Below, one piece after another: positions 12,080 through 23,147 of a stretch of DNA of 64,000 nt. The position numbers were made by a program, and so were the translations under genes. This DNA comes from Prinsepia uniflora. Its lineage: Eukaryota > Streptophyta > Magnoliopsida > Rosales > Rosaceae. The DNA is taken from contig CM064872.1 of NCBI GenBank assembly GCA_032719365.1, forward strand, positions 20,243,572 through 20,307,571, written 5' to 3'. How positions within the stretch are numbered: the stretch's first letter is position 1; each line of letters starts with the position of its first letter. The notes beneath the pieces were generated by a model. That model made no database searches and was not told where the DNA came from. It worked only from the letters and a program-made list of their open reading frames with translations.

Positions 12080-12596
12080 TCAGCTTGTTGTCGGTTGGAA
12101 TGTTGGACTGAAGGGTTTTAGGTGGGATTTTGTTGTTGTGGTTCGGGTTGAAGCGTTTTTTGTTTGTGAGAACCTGCATTGCAAGCTATACACACTTTTG
12201 CTGGAAGTGCACAAGTGTACAGTCTCTTAGCTTGCTTTGCTTTTTGTAGGTACTTAAGTTGTCAAAATGTATCTACTTATGAACAATTGGGCTTGTACTG
12301 ATGCTCGCGAATCAATGTTGAAGCATTTGCTGGTTAAAATGCTATATTATGTTGTATTTCTGGTCCGCATCTCGTTCGTTTGCTTTGGTCCTTTCTGAAA
12401 TTTCTAGTCTTTTTATCGATCGTTATCTGGGTGGTGCTTATGTTTGGAAATAGATAAATATTTGAAAACAATTGTCTTTATCTTGCATTTCAACTTGCTG
12501 AACCTACAAAGTGAAGTGAAATTTAGCTTGAAAGAAATAGGTGCAGTGTTTTTTAAAGGGATTTGAATATATCCTTATCGACCAGAGTGGATATGT
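12080..12596 (+). other. VIM 3' UTR and downstream DNA
   Basis: The stop codon TGA (12077-12079) is followed by TG-rich sequence typical of a plant 3' UTR. No clear AATAAA is present; T-rich and TTGTAT-type sequences near 12345-12360 could mark the polyadenylation region. The end is estimated only. Confidence 0.4.
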
Positions 12597-12605
12597 TTTT
12601 AATTA

Positions 12606-13779
12606 GGTTTTTTTTTACCTTGATTGCCCTTTGAATTCACCAACAAATTTCAATTTATCCCTCAAACTTATGTTCGTCTCAAAAGACCATTGAATATGTA
12701 TTCAATTGAAAAAATTATTGCATTCCGTCAAAAAATTTCAAACGGCGTTATAATTTTCTTATGTGGCACATATGTGGAAGACTTTGCACTTGCACACTAT
12801 AGAATTTCGCCAGCATCATCTACTACTAGATTAGATGAGAGTGCCTCAAATATCCTCACATTCTCTCATCTTCTTCTATGGTTTACCCTCATCTTTTTCT
12901 CTCAGCTTCTTACCCAGTCATTCTGCGCACCGTTGGCAAAGCTGCTGCTGCCGCTGACGTGGAATTCGTTATGATGAAGGTTGAGATGATCAAAATTAAT
13001 TTGGCAATATTTTGATCAATTAACGTGGTTCCCACACAGTCAGTTTCACATATTTTAGTTCCTCTTGCTTCGCTAATTGTTGTTAGGTAACAATTGCATT
13101 GCATTGACCTAGCTACTAACCATAGTTAGCTTAGCTGCTAACCCAATTGCAAGAAATCGAGCGTTTTTTGTGAAAGTTTTGATTTTTCTGACTTGACTTT
13201 TTTGCAGCCGGGTTTTCATTTTCATAGGCAAATGTCTGTGTAAGTTTTTATCTTTATAACTTTTTGTAGATGGGTTTTGCAAGTTCTCTACAAAGATGAA
13301 TGATTTGATAGCAAAATTGTTCTTAAGTTATGTGGATCTGGATAAACAAGCACAGAGGGACCTCTTAGCCGATATTGATATTGAAGCAGCCCAACTCAAC
13401 CCTTCAGACCAAGCAATGACAAAATGCAGGAGCTCCCTTGCAAGTACTCATAGAAGACGAGAAAAGAAGATGAGGGTAAACAATAGAAGCAGATGAGAGA
13501 GTATGAGGGTATTTGAGACATTCTCATCTAATTTAATAGTAGATGATAGTGTGGAAATTAGTTTGCCACATGGCAAAATTCTATAGGGTGTGCAAGTGCA
13601 AGATCATTTACATAGGTGCCACATAGGAAAGTTATAGCGTCGTTTGAATTTTTTTGATGGGATGAGGGTAACTTTCTTGACGGAATACAAATTTGATGGG
13701 GTTTTTTGCGACGAAAAATAAGTTCCAAGGGGTAATGAGATTTGCTGGCAAGTTCAAGGAGCATCCGAGGTAAAAATCC
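12606..13779. mobile_element. Non-autonomous Mutator-like element with long TIRs (candidate Pack-MULE)
   Basis: The left ~300 bp (12606-12905) reappears as reverse complement at the right end (~13455-13779): both read GGWTTTTTACC...GAACTT..., then a GTGGCAC(A/C)TATGT motif, a CTTGCACTTGCACAC motif and CATCATCTACTA. Nine-base flanks match 8 of 9 (TTTTAATTA at 12597-12605, TTTTTATTA at 13780-13788), the duplication size expected for Mutator-like elements. The interior is unrelated to the TIRs and carries a syntaxin-like exon fragment (13296), which fits gene capture. Confidence 0.85.
13296..13440 (+). pseudogene. Captured syntaxin (Qa-SNARE) N-terminal fragment
   Basis: An ATG at 13296 opens a frame starting MNDLIAKLFLSYVDL, followed by DKQAQRDLLADIDIE and AAQLNPSDQ. 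Plant plasma-membrane and cytokinesis syntaxins (SYP11/SYP12 groups) characteristically begin MNDL, followed by an S-F-x-x-Y-x-x-L segment. Similarity stops around residue 45 (13437), where the sequence enters the right TIR. No Habc helices, SNARE motif or membrane anchor follow, so it is a fragment and not a working SNARE. A T-rich stretch ending in ttttgtag just upstream (13261-13270) looks like a retained intron acceptor. The syntaxin match is from memory of the family start and should be verified. Confidence 0.6.
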
Positions 13780-13834
13780 TTTTTATTATGTCATTGACTT
13801 CAAATACATGTCTCAGCCTAGAATATTGCATTAT

Positions 13835-14780
13835 CCAATTTGTTCAATTGCCCCTTGAACTTGCCACTGAATCTCAGTTTTCCCCTCGAACTTATCTTCG
13901 TCTCAAAAAATCCCTCGAGTTTGTTTTCTGTTGAAACGGTTACTCCCATTTAGGCTTCACCATTTGGCCCAAAAGCCCATGGGCTTATGGGGGCCCGATA
14001 AGCCCGATGGACAAAAGCCCGGCCCGAGAGTTAGCGGGCTGGACTTGGGCTTATGGTGTTCAAACTCGATAGGTCCGATAGGCCCGTGCCCGATAAGCCC
14101 AGCCCGACCCGCCCGTAATAAAACCGGTCCATAAGCCCGAAAATATAAAATATTTATTATTTAAAAATTAATACTCAACCTATTCTTAATACTAATATTT
14201 CAACCCAAACTCAAATCTCAGCCCCAAGTCCACCTAATTTATTTTAAAAAACCCAATACTCAATACTCAATACCCAATACCCAATACAAACCCTAACCAC
14301 TCCTCCACCTACTTAATAAGCCCAGCGTTTTTGGACCATTGAGTATTTTATTTTAACAAGACCACATTTTTGCACCCTTGTGTATTTTTTTTTTCATTAT
14401 TAAATTTGAGACATAATTTATTGCAAAAGCCCACGTAAGCCCGATCCAAGTGGGCTTAATAGGTCCGACCCGAAAAGCCCGATATAAACCCGGCCCGATA
14501 AAAGCCAGTGGGCTCTTTTTTATGTCATTAAGCTCGCCCGGCCCGACCCGTAAATTTAAAAATTATTTAATAAGCCAGGCTAGCCCCGGCCCAAGCCCAA
14601 AAAATTTGTGTCGGGTTTGCCCGACCCGGCCCAATGTCGAAGCCTACTCCCATTTGTCAAAATTTTCAAACGACTTTTATATCGTTCCTATATGGCACCT
14701 TGTTGGATGATAAGTGGCAATGTCGTGGCATTGTGGCCCACTAGCGGGAACCCACACCAACACACCAGTGCATACATAAT
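13835..14780. mobile_element. TIR of a second, related Mutator-like element (split by an insertion)
   Basis: Sequence 13845-13951, continued at 14656-14775, aligns in the same orientation with the left TIR of the element at 12606: TTGCCCCTTGAACTTGCC, CTTCGTCTCAAAA and TCAAACGACxTTTATAT, then a TATGGCACC motif. It starts only about 50 bp after the first element ends. The opposite TIR was not found. It may be the 5' end of the element whose transposase remnants lie at 17240-17510 and 22904-23147. Confidence 0.6.
13952..14645. mobile_element. 694-bp GC-rich TIR element with 10-bp target duplication
   Basis: The element begins AGGCTTC and ends GAAGCCT; subterminal sequence is also inverted (CCATTTGGCCC versus the reverse complement of GGCCCAATGTCG). 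ACTCCCATTT is repeated exactly at 13942-13951 and 14646-14655. Ends are full of GGGC/GCCC motifs, the middle is AT-rich. No transposase. TSD length favours a Mutator-like MITE; a hAT origin (8 bp) is less likely. Confidence 0.8.
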
Positions 14781-17239
14781 CGATTTAAAAAATTTGGGGG
14801 AAATTGGGCGATTAGGGTTCTAGAGAATCTGGAGAGAAGATTGAGCTAGGTCACATGATCATTCGGAGAGAAGAATTTCAAGGGTTTAAGGGAGAACCAG
14901 TCAATCAGGAAGTGGAACTAGGAAGTGGAACCAGGAACTAGAACAAGAAGAAATCGACAATGACTGTGCCTCGTGATCCTATAGGTGCACAACCAGTTTA
15001 TGGTAAGTGGAACCCTTAATCTAGATGTATTATATTCTTTGAAATGTGGATTTATTTGTTTAGAATATATGTGAACAAGTGGATGTTTGTATTATGATAT
15101 AAATATTTTATTTAAGCCATTTTCTTATTATTAGCTTCATTAGGTGGTGACCCTTCTCTTACTGGTAGTTTAATATGTTTGGAATGTCAAGCATGTTTTC
15201 TGGGAAAAATTGGTGATGGCCAAATATTTTATTTCACTACTGATTTTTTACTCTTTAAGTATTGTTTGTTAGATAGGGTTTTATTTTGTGTTGTTATGTA
15301 AATATCTATTGTAAATAATAATTTATTATGACTATTAACATGTTAAGGGCGTATGTGTCATTATACACATATGCTAAACCCTAACCATATGATTGCGAGC
15401 CTCTAAAAACATTATTTTTTTCTTTGAATGAATTTATGAGTTTACAACATGTTATCAACACGATAGCTTTGGATTGGTGATTGTTCACGAGAGGATTCTC
15501 GTTCTCCAAACCAAGTATGTTTTTTAAATTCATTATTATTATTTTTATAATTATTGATGAACCCTAAAAATATGATTCTTAGGATTATTAAAAAAAGGAT
15601 TATTGATTCTTAATGAATCATAGGATTACGAATTATTTTATTTTTCTGATAGATTCAAATCCTAGATTTAATTTCCTTAATTTGGTAAGGGCTATCCATT
15701 GATTAGTCCTTTAACAACATTAATTTGTATCCAAAACTCATTAACCATATTTTTTTATACTTTCTAGTCCGTAACCATCATAATAATTAGTCAAACAATA
15801 AAATTGACCATTTTTCTTCAAAAATACCTTTAAGATTCAAATTTGATATTTTTATTATAAGATTATATTGAGGATTATGAACACATTACTCCTATTTATA
15901 ATATTTGTTTTTTCACTTGTTCATTTTTTTTTTGTCAACAGTTGTTCTTTTCAAGAGTAATATGAGTATCTAATCCAACTTAAATAAGATAATTAAAACA
16001 AAAATTATTCAAAAATTCTTTTAAATTTAAATTTTTTATCACCCGATATTAAATAATTTGGTTAATTGTGTATGTTTTAGGGTTTAATTCTTGTATTTTG
16101 TGCCCAAAATGCAAGAATTAAACCCTACGTCGTATGATTTTCCACCACGATCTCACCCAAAATCCGAGAATTAAACCCTACGTCGTACGATTTTCCACCA
16201 CGATCTCACCCTCTCCCAAAAACTTTTTGTACCCTACTATTGAACCTCAAACAATACAAACTTTATTTTTTATTTCATAGAAAAAATTTCAGTTGTAACT
16301 AAATATAATATATATATTTTTATACATATATTATATTATTATATGTATAATATAATAAAGAGTCTAAGAGACCAAAGAGACCAAACATTGTGTTAAAGAG
16401 AGCCAAATTAAGAAGATAATGCTGTTTTTAATTATTTGAAGGACTTTTTGGTAAAAATAAATTGATAAAAAAAATTTTAAATAAAAATAAAAGTTATTAA
16501 AGGTGTATCACTAATTATTATGATGATGGCTTGGCTATAATGGTATTTGATATTATGGTAATGCTAGGCATAATTCTGTTTGCTGCTTTGATGTTTGGTT
16601 GATAACTGTAAAATAAAATAAAAAAAAAAAAATTATGCTTGATGTTGAGAAATCCAGTGGTTTGCATAATGACAAAATAAGGATGAAAATGACTTGATGA
16701 TATTATGATAATTGGCGTTGGTTTGAGGTTTATTATGATCATGGTACGATGAGGATAATGATCATGGTTGATACATGAGTCAAACATTGGCATGGTGGTC
16801 CCGTGACTTGCGGCTGCCGAGATGATCATGGTTGATCATGAGGTCAAAGTTTGCGGCACAATTCGAGCTAGGGTGTATATGCCCCTAGCTGGACTTACAG
16901 GTGCAGACCCAGAAGGCTATGAAAGGCCTGAAGCCTAGAAATGCAAACCCAACCCAAAACAGCCTAGCAAGCAAGCCTAGAGCTACCAACCCTAGCCCAG
17001 TGGGCTACCAACAACCCAAAACGCAACAGAAAAAAAAAGGAAAAGCCCGGCCTGCTGGCCCAGAAGGCTCACAGGAAGAGCAAGCCCACGGCTGAACCTG
17101 CAGCTCAGCCCAAGCCAACCTGACTCGTCTCCCATCGGCTCAGCTCTGACCGGTGCAGCTTGCCGGCTCGGCTCTTTGCGCAGCTTGTCAGCAATGGCTT
17201 GGCTTGTTAAAAAAAAAAAAAATTACATTTCCTTTATCT
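14781..17239. other. AT-rich region without a supported gene
   Basis: An AG-rich leader-like stretch leads to an ATG at 14960 (MTVPRDPIGAQPVYG) followed by a good splice donor (TATG/GTAAGTGG). It could be a first exon of the Mutator-like element, but nothing proves it. Around 15342-15470, TGTTAAGGGCG...GTTTACA followed by ACATGTTATCAACACGA resembles the short LTR and primer region of some plant Copia elements, without coding support. 16518-16829 is ATGATG-rich, and 16900-17100 is a proline/alanine-rich reading frame of unknown nature. Confidence 0.35.
16114..16211. repeat. 53-bp tandem duplication
   Basis: Two nearly identical copies (16114-16166 and 16167-16211, the second incomplete) contain TTAAACCCTACGTCGTAYGA and the CCACCACGATCTCACCC motif. 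They differ at one position in the aligned part (TATGA versus TACGA), which suggests a recent duplication. Confidence 0.8.
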
Positions 17240-17510
17240 TCTTTGGGTCGTAAAACATGAACATACATGCCAGAAGCATTGCCTTTCTTAATAGGCAAGG
17301 TGCAGAAGAACCAATTGAGATGGAAGGAACATACAACAAAGAAGAAGAGCCAAATGAGGTGGAAGGAACAGACATCAAGAAGAAGAGCCAACTCTTGTGG
17401 ATTCTTCATAGAATGATTTTGAATTAGCTTATGATTTAGAAGACCTAGCTTATGATCAAAATGCTGAAGTATGCATGAGTGATCAAGAAGATGATTTTTT
17501 ATTCGATTGC
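17240..17510 (+). pseudogene. MuDR-type transposase remnant, left part
   Basis: Two reading frames joined by a frameshift near 17395 encode an acidic region: first EEPIEMEGTYNKEEEPNEVE, then, in the next frame after a stop, NDFELAYDLEDLAYDQNAEV followed by DQEDDFLFD. Acidic D/E-rich stretches of this kind precede the conserved N-terminal domain of plant Mutator-like transposases. The sequence breaks at a TAAGT duplication (17511-17515) and resumes at 22904 beyond a nested LTR pair. At least one frameshift and one stop are present, so it is not functional. Confidence 0.55.
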
Positions 17511-18524
17511 TAAGTGCAATCTAGGGCCCTTAATTGGATGAAGAAGATGATCATATATACCGAGTCTTTAAACTCAAAACATATCAATCTAGGGCCCTTC
17601 CCCCGTCAATCAACCGAGTCTTTAAACTCAAAACTAGATCCAACGGTTTTTTTCTTTTTCTTTCCGGGTCTTTAAACCCAAAACTATTTTTCAATCAACT
17701 GAAAACAACAGAAAATCCACATTCGAATTCGCAACAATGATTCCGTAAGTCGACATCCGGAACCATCATCCCGAACTCAAATCCAGAATTTCCTTTCCAA
17801 GTTTCAAAACCAAATCCGAAATCTCGTTTCCGAAATCCAGTTTCAAAATCGAACACTCAATCATATGAACAGGGCTCTAAGCCCGAAATCACGTATAGAA
17901 AACATATAAAAACATATATGCATGCATCATAAGTTAGAAAGCAAAGTCCACTCACAGACCATTAAGCCGCTGCCTCGATACGCACACACTTATACCGTTC
18001 CCGGCTAATCCGTTATCACCGGCTTTCCCAAACCTGTCCAAATCTCATAATAAGGTCACTAACTACTTCACAATTATCATACTTAAGACCCGTAATTTTT
18101 TCGAATTTTTAACTATTTTTAACCGAGCCCTAAAACCTTTAGATATCCTGAAACATATCGAGACGATGTCCGATAGACTCGAAACCAGTCTTAAAATGTT
18201 CGTTACATCGATTACATCATTTCACATGTTGGACACTTCCTCAAAATGCGTGCCACGCGCCCATACGCGCCGCCCAAAGGGGCTGTGCGTGGGCTTCACG
18301 CACATGCTACAGTGTCACCTTCAACCTTAGTTCAACTCGGTTCAGACCGGTTCGAACCGGTCTCTGCAACTCGAACCAGCGTGGCCGGTTTTCACTCGAT
18401 TTTCCATCTTTTTCAATTCTCTTTGTCCCAGTAGTTTCGTCCCTTCATTCCTAAGTGTTTTCAGACGTTAAAAGTTAAGAATCAGAGACCTAGCTTACCT
18501 TCCTAAATCGATAATTAAAACGGT

Positions 18525-21500
18525 TGTAATGACCCGTCCCGAATATCGGGATTGAATATTAATTAATTATGATTTAGAATGACTAATCGGGGATTAGTTG
18601 AGTGAAATCGGACGAATTGTGCAAAATGACCGTTTTGCCCCTAGCGTGGGCAAAATGTTGACTTTTAGTTCGGGTGGTCAAACGAACTTTGACCGATGAC
18701 TGTGACGTAGTTCGGGACGTCACGAGTTCATAGACAGGTGGCACGTTCGATTCCGACATTCGAGGAGAAAGTTATGACGTTCGGAAGTTGAGGGGTATTT
18801 TGGTAATTTGGCTAAGAAGAGGCCAAATGTTGACTTTTGACCTGGGAATTCCAATGGACGAGGGCCAAGGACCGTTACGTAGGTCTTGTCGATACGAATC
18901 CAACGACAGGCGGCATGCCGAAATCGGAGATTCGACGACGAAGTTATGGTCACGGGAACGGACTCGATTAACCGAACGAACCGGGATTAAAATAATATTT
19001 TAATATGAACAGTACCTGGTGACTGAACACACTTGGATGAGTGAAAAGTGTCACTCATCCCTTAAATGCAGGCTTAAACACAGATCCTTGTTTTGGGGAA
19101 GATGTTTTATTAATTAATTGAACTAAATTATTTTTAAATCCCCCATTAATCCTCTTTGTTCTTCAAACCGTGCACAATTTGGGGGAATCAGAATTGAGAG
19201 AATTCAGCTCCCTTCCACTGCCAGTTTTGAGTGAGAATTGTGTGATTTGACGGATTGAATTGAACTGGGAAAACACGAGGGAGTGATTGAGAGCTGAGGA
19301 ACTGGAATTCAAATTTCAGAAAATTAGGGGGGAAATTCGAATTGTGAGATTTGAGCCGTGAGGAGTGAAATTGAAGCTCGAGTTAGCTTCCTGAGGTCTG
19401 TACGAGTCGATCCACATTAAGAACGGAAGAAATCAAGGCCCAATTGGCTCTGAACTGGGTCTGGTAACAATGTGCAAGTTCGAGCTTGAGTCGTGGAGTT
19501 TGAGGCTTGGTTTGATGCAATTGAGTTAGGGAAAGAGTTTAACGGAGTCCATTGAAGCTTCTGGTTGCATCAATTGAAGGAAATCGTTTGACATTGACGA
19601 CTTTCGAAGATGAACAGTGTTCGGGGTGTTCTTCGAATGTTCATCTTTGATCTTGAGGTTTAAGGTAGGTTTTGGTGAAATTATCATTACAGAACTCTAA
19701 TTGGACTTAAATAGAAACTAACTGAATGTTCAATTGTTGAAATTGGTATCGAATTGACAGAAAACAAACCGAGTCTGTTCGCGGGTTAAAGGACCCGTTT
19801 TACAGACAAACGGGTGAGGAAGACAGTACTGTAGCAGGCACGTGGGTTTCACGCGCAGCCACTCACGGCGGCGCGTGAGGGAGCGTACGGCCTGGTTTCA
19901 AGGTGAGGTCAACATGACTTTTGATCATCTCATTGTAACGAACATTTTGACGCTGGTTTCGAGGAAATCGGATATCGTTTCGTTAATGTTCTGCGTATCC
20001 GAAGTTTTGTTTTACGTTAAAAATACGTATTTAAATTCCGGAAAAATTGGGGAAAATTATATGAAGTATTTTGAGATGTTAGTAACCCTCTATAATGATT
20101 TTGGACAGGAGTTGTGATTTCCAGAATTTACGGAAAACGTGCAGCTCGGAAACGGACCGTTTTGGACGGTGTGTGTGAGTGGACTTTTTTTTCTAACCGT
20201 GATGCATGCATATATGATTTAAATGCTTTATTATATGATTTATATGCTTTGGCATGATTGATGTTTCAATCCGGTGATTTCTCGATTTTATGGATTATTA
20301 TATTATTATATTTTGGCACGGATTTTGAGAAATTATGAATTTGGTTAAAAGTGATGTTTGGACTCGGGTTATGAGTCCGGGATTGAAATTGATTGAAAAT
20401 GATGTTTGGACTCGAGTTATGAGTCATGGATTGAAAAATGATGTTGTGACTCGGGAATGAGTCAAGGGTCAATTTCGTGGATTTACGTGAAAATGGCAAC
20501 GGAGGTTGCAACATATGGATTTGCGTGATAATGTTATTTTGGGCGTGAGAACCCAAGTTAATAGTGATTTTGACTCGGATTTGGAGTCACTTGTGAATTT
20601 GATGAAATTAATGATTTTTTGTGATTCATTGATTATTTTAATCAGTCTTTCGGGCACGTTTTACGAGGAACGTGCAAATGATGTTTTGGGCGAGACCCGG
20701 AGTCTAAATGATTTCTAAAATGATATTTTGACTTAGTTGGTGAGTCAACGATGATTTTTGGATTATTTTATTGTTTTAAAATGTGATTTGAACGGTTTAT
20801 GTGTAAATGGTATTTTGGGGCTTGAGACCCAGTCAGGAATAATCTTGACTTTGTATGAAGACAAGATTTGATTGAAATGTTTTGGGATGTAATTCCCGAG
20901 ATGGTTTTCTTTGTGATTGTGAAAGGCCCAGACGGTCGGAGCTTGGGAGGGGATTACCCAGACGACCGGAGCTTGGGGGATGTGATTGTAGGATCAGGAG
21001 TTGATCCTATGGTAGTCAGCTTCTCGGATGAGACTGAGCCTGGATGTACCACTCGGATGGGTCTGAGCCTGAGGATGTGTTTGCCCAGATGTGACTGAGC
21101 CCGAGGGTTGAGCCCAGAGGTGTCTGTTCCCGAGAGAGTGACTAGATATTGGCCTACGCGTAGTGCAGCACTTGTGAGTAGTGCAGATGTGATTGTGTGA
21201 TAGTTTGTGCACTTGTGAGTAGTGCGGATTGATTGGATTGATTGATTGACTGTACACTTGTGATTAGTGCTGATTGATGTTGTTTGTGATGATGTACTGG
21301 TATTGAGTACGGGTTTTTGGTCTTTGTGGCCAGGTGATTATGTTTTCACATGTTTTGGCCTGAGAACCGGGATTTAATGCTTTATTACACGAACTGATTT
21401 GATGAACATGAGTTTTATAGACCAAGGGAAAATATGTTTTGATTTTATCGGTCCACTGTTCATACATGAATGATTTCATACTATTACTCATGTTTTACGA

Positions 21501-21781
21501 TATGCATGCAAGTTTGTGAAAACTGGAGGGTAAGAATATGTTTTGGCAAATGTTTTTATCAGAGGTCATTTTTGTCCACTCACACCTTTTCTGTTTTGTG
21601 ACCCTCCAGGCCGTGGTACGACGTTCGGGACTGATCGTGAGGCAGTGGCAGCAGCAGAAATCAGCGCAAACATCCCTTGTCTGGCAAGCACTGAAGGGTA
21701 GTTTCGGACCTTTGGTTGACTTGTCAGACGGGAGCAGGACCATGCATGGTTTTTGACGTCCAGTTGGGACGGGTCCTGTCA
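18525..21781 (+). mobile_element. Solo Gypsy LTR, copy B (~3.26 kb)
   Basis: Begins TGTAATGACCCGTCCCG and ends GGGACGGGTCCTGTCA. Flanks ACGGT (18520-18524) and CCGGT (21782-21786) match 4 of 5. No PBS follows, so it is solo. It has splice-like sites (AAG/GTAGGT near 19664, AAG/GTGAGG near 19903, gaccctccag/gccgtgg near 21603) and the mini-hairpin array B (20360-20850). Confidence 0.85.
20360..20850 (+). repeat. Mini-hairpin array B in solo LTR B
   Basis: Successive short stem-loops: GGACTC/GAGTCC (20360-20378), GACTC/GAGTC (20409-20425), TGACTC/GAGTCA (20447-20464), TTGGG/CCCAA (20539-20556), TGACTC/GAGTCA (20571-20589), GCACGTT/AACGTGC (20654-20675), TTGACT/AGTCAA (20728-20748), and GGG...CCC pairs near 20688 and 20817. 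The outer pair of the GACTC stems switches between G-C and T-A. Confidence 0.75.
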
Positions 21782-22903
21782 CCGGTTCTGGTCTGTCCTC
21801 GAGTTGTCGCAATCCTGATCACCTCCTTGCTTCATTTTTCTCCCAAACCATTCCTAGAAGTGCAAGAAACAATTCCCAGTTATCATTTTCGATTAAAACA
21901 GTTAAACCTCTAGTTACCATTTTTGAAGACACTTACCCTACCTTTGAGTTCCATGGCTGCCGTCCACGACCAACCTCCAGCTCAGCCTCACTTGAGTTCC
22001 CTGACCTTCCTGAGCAGCCTCCTTATCACCAATACACTTATCTTAGCCTCGAAACATCCAATTACCATTCGAATGGAACAGGGTGCACAAACCTCTCTGT
22101 TTTCCTCAATCCTCAAGCCACCGTCCACGATGGCTCATCGTGTTAACACCATCACACTCCGTACAACCCATGTTTTCTTTTTCATTCACAGAGGATGTCA
22201 AAATGAAGAAGATCAAGGGAGGTAGAGGTAGGCTTCTTCTCTGTTTACTCTGTTTTCACTCTCACCCGTGTCCCACACACATTCCCTCTGTTTTTGAAAA
22301 CACATGAAGACAGTGGGAAGGGTCTACTGCCTTCCTGGGAAGGACAGATGTCCCAAAATCAGTGGACATCAATCCCCAGAATAGACACTTGTCCACTAAT
22401 CACTGGGCACATATCCCAATGCAGGAAAATGACCAAAATGCCCTTAATTGCCCAAATTACCATTTTACCCCTCGGAGTTCTAGACCCGTAACTCTATCTC
22501 CCGAACTCCAAATAACACCTACCACCTGTCGTTATATTCAGGGCATCGAGACCTATCTAACGGTCCTTGAAATACGTGAAAAGTCCATGTCATATGAAAA
22601 GTCAACAAATTGCCCCTTTTAAACCAAATTACCCTTGAACTTCCGAACGTCACAACTTCCTCCTCGGATATCGGAATCGGTCGTGCCACCTGTCTATGAA
22701 CTCGTGACATCCCGAACTACGTCACAGTCATCGGTCAAAGTACATTTGACCACCCGAACAAAAAGTCAACATTTGTGCCCATTCTAGGGGCAAAACTGTC
22801 ATTTTGCACTGTTCGTCCGAAAGAACCCAACTAATCACCGATTAACTTACTAATCTGTCATTAACTACTAATCTAATCCCGATTTCCGGGATGAGCTGTT
22901 ACA

Positions 22904-23147
22904 TAAGTGGTGTAGGAAGAAGAAAATGCCAAAAGTAAGAGAATTTATACCCGAAGACGAGATGGAAAATCCTAAGTTTGAGTTAGGACTTAGATTTCAA
23001 TTTGCTTCCATTTTGAAGGAAGCTATTAGGATGAACTCTATCAAGAGAGGAAAAGAAGTCATATTCAAGAAAAACAATCTTGACGAAATAAAAGTGGTAT
23101 GTGTGGGGGAATGCCCATTCAAGTTATTTGCATCTAGTGTTCATGAG
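22904..23147 (+). pseudogene. MuDR-type transposase remnant, N-terminal domain exon
   Basis: The frame from 22926 (MPKVREFIPEDEMENPKFEL) continues through GLRFQFASILKEAIRMNSIK and KGKE/KRGKEVIFKKN-like sequence to KVVCVGECPFKLFAS. This is the MuDR N-terminal domain found in plant Mutator-like transposases: P-x-F-x-x-G-x-x-F, a helix ending in Y/N-S-I, then K-x-x-x-V-C-x-x-x-C-P-F/W-x-x-x-A-S. The exon ends at a canonical donor (GAG/GTAAGTG, 23147/23148). The catalytic DDE domain is absent: a large LTR element begins about 15 bp into the intron. It continues the fragment at 17240-17510 across the nested LTRs. Confidence 0.8.

Larger units (their letters stand above)
17516..22903 (-). mobile_element. 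Reverse Gypsy LTR (shortened), host of solo LTR B
   Basis: The LTR occupies 17516-18524 and 21782-22903 around the nested copy B. On the minus strand it begins TGTAACAGCTCATCCCGG at 22903. TAAGT occurs on both outer sides (17511-17515 and 22904-22908), consistent with target duplication. At about 2.1 kb it lacks the usual 3' block (gaccctccagg, agacgggagcagg), so roughly 0.6 kb at its 3' end is missing or rearranged. Near its left end are minus-strand copies of the array-A hairpin motif (GAGTTTAAAGACTC twice, GGGTTTAAAGACCC once; 17562-17682). Confidence 0.7.

Noticed and set aside
13931..14823. Frames rich in G-P-x (collagen-like)
   Set aside because: They translate GGGCCC-type words at the ends of the TIR element.
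15342..15470. Short Copia LTR plus primer region
   Set aside because: Only suggestive (TGTT...TACA, TTATCAACACGA); no second LTR, TSD or coding sequence, so not listed as an element.
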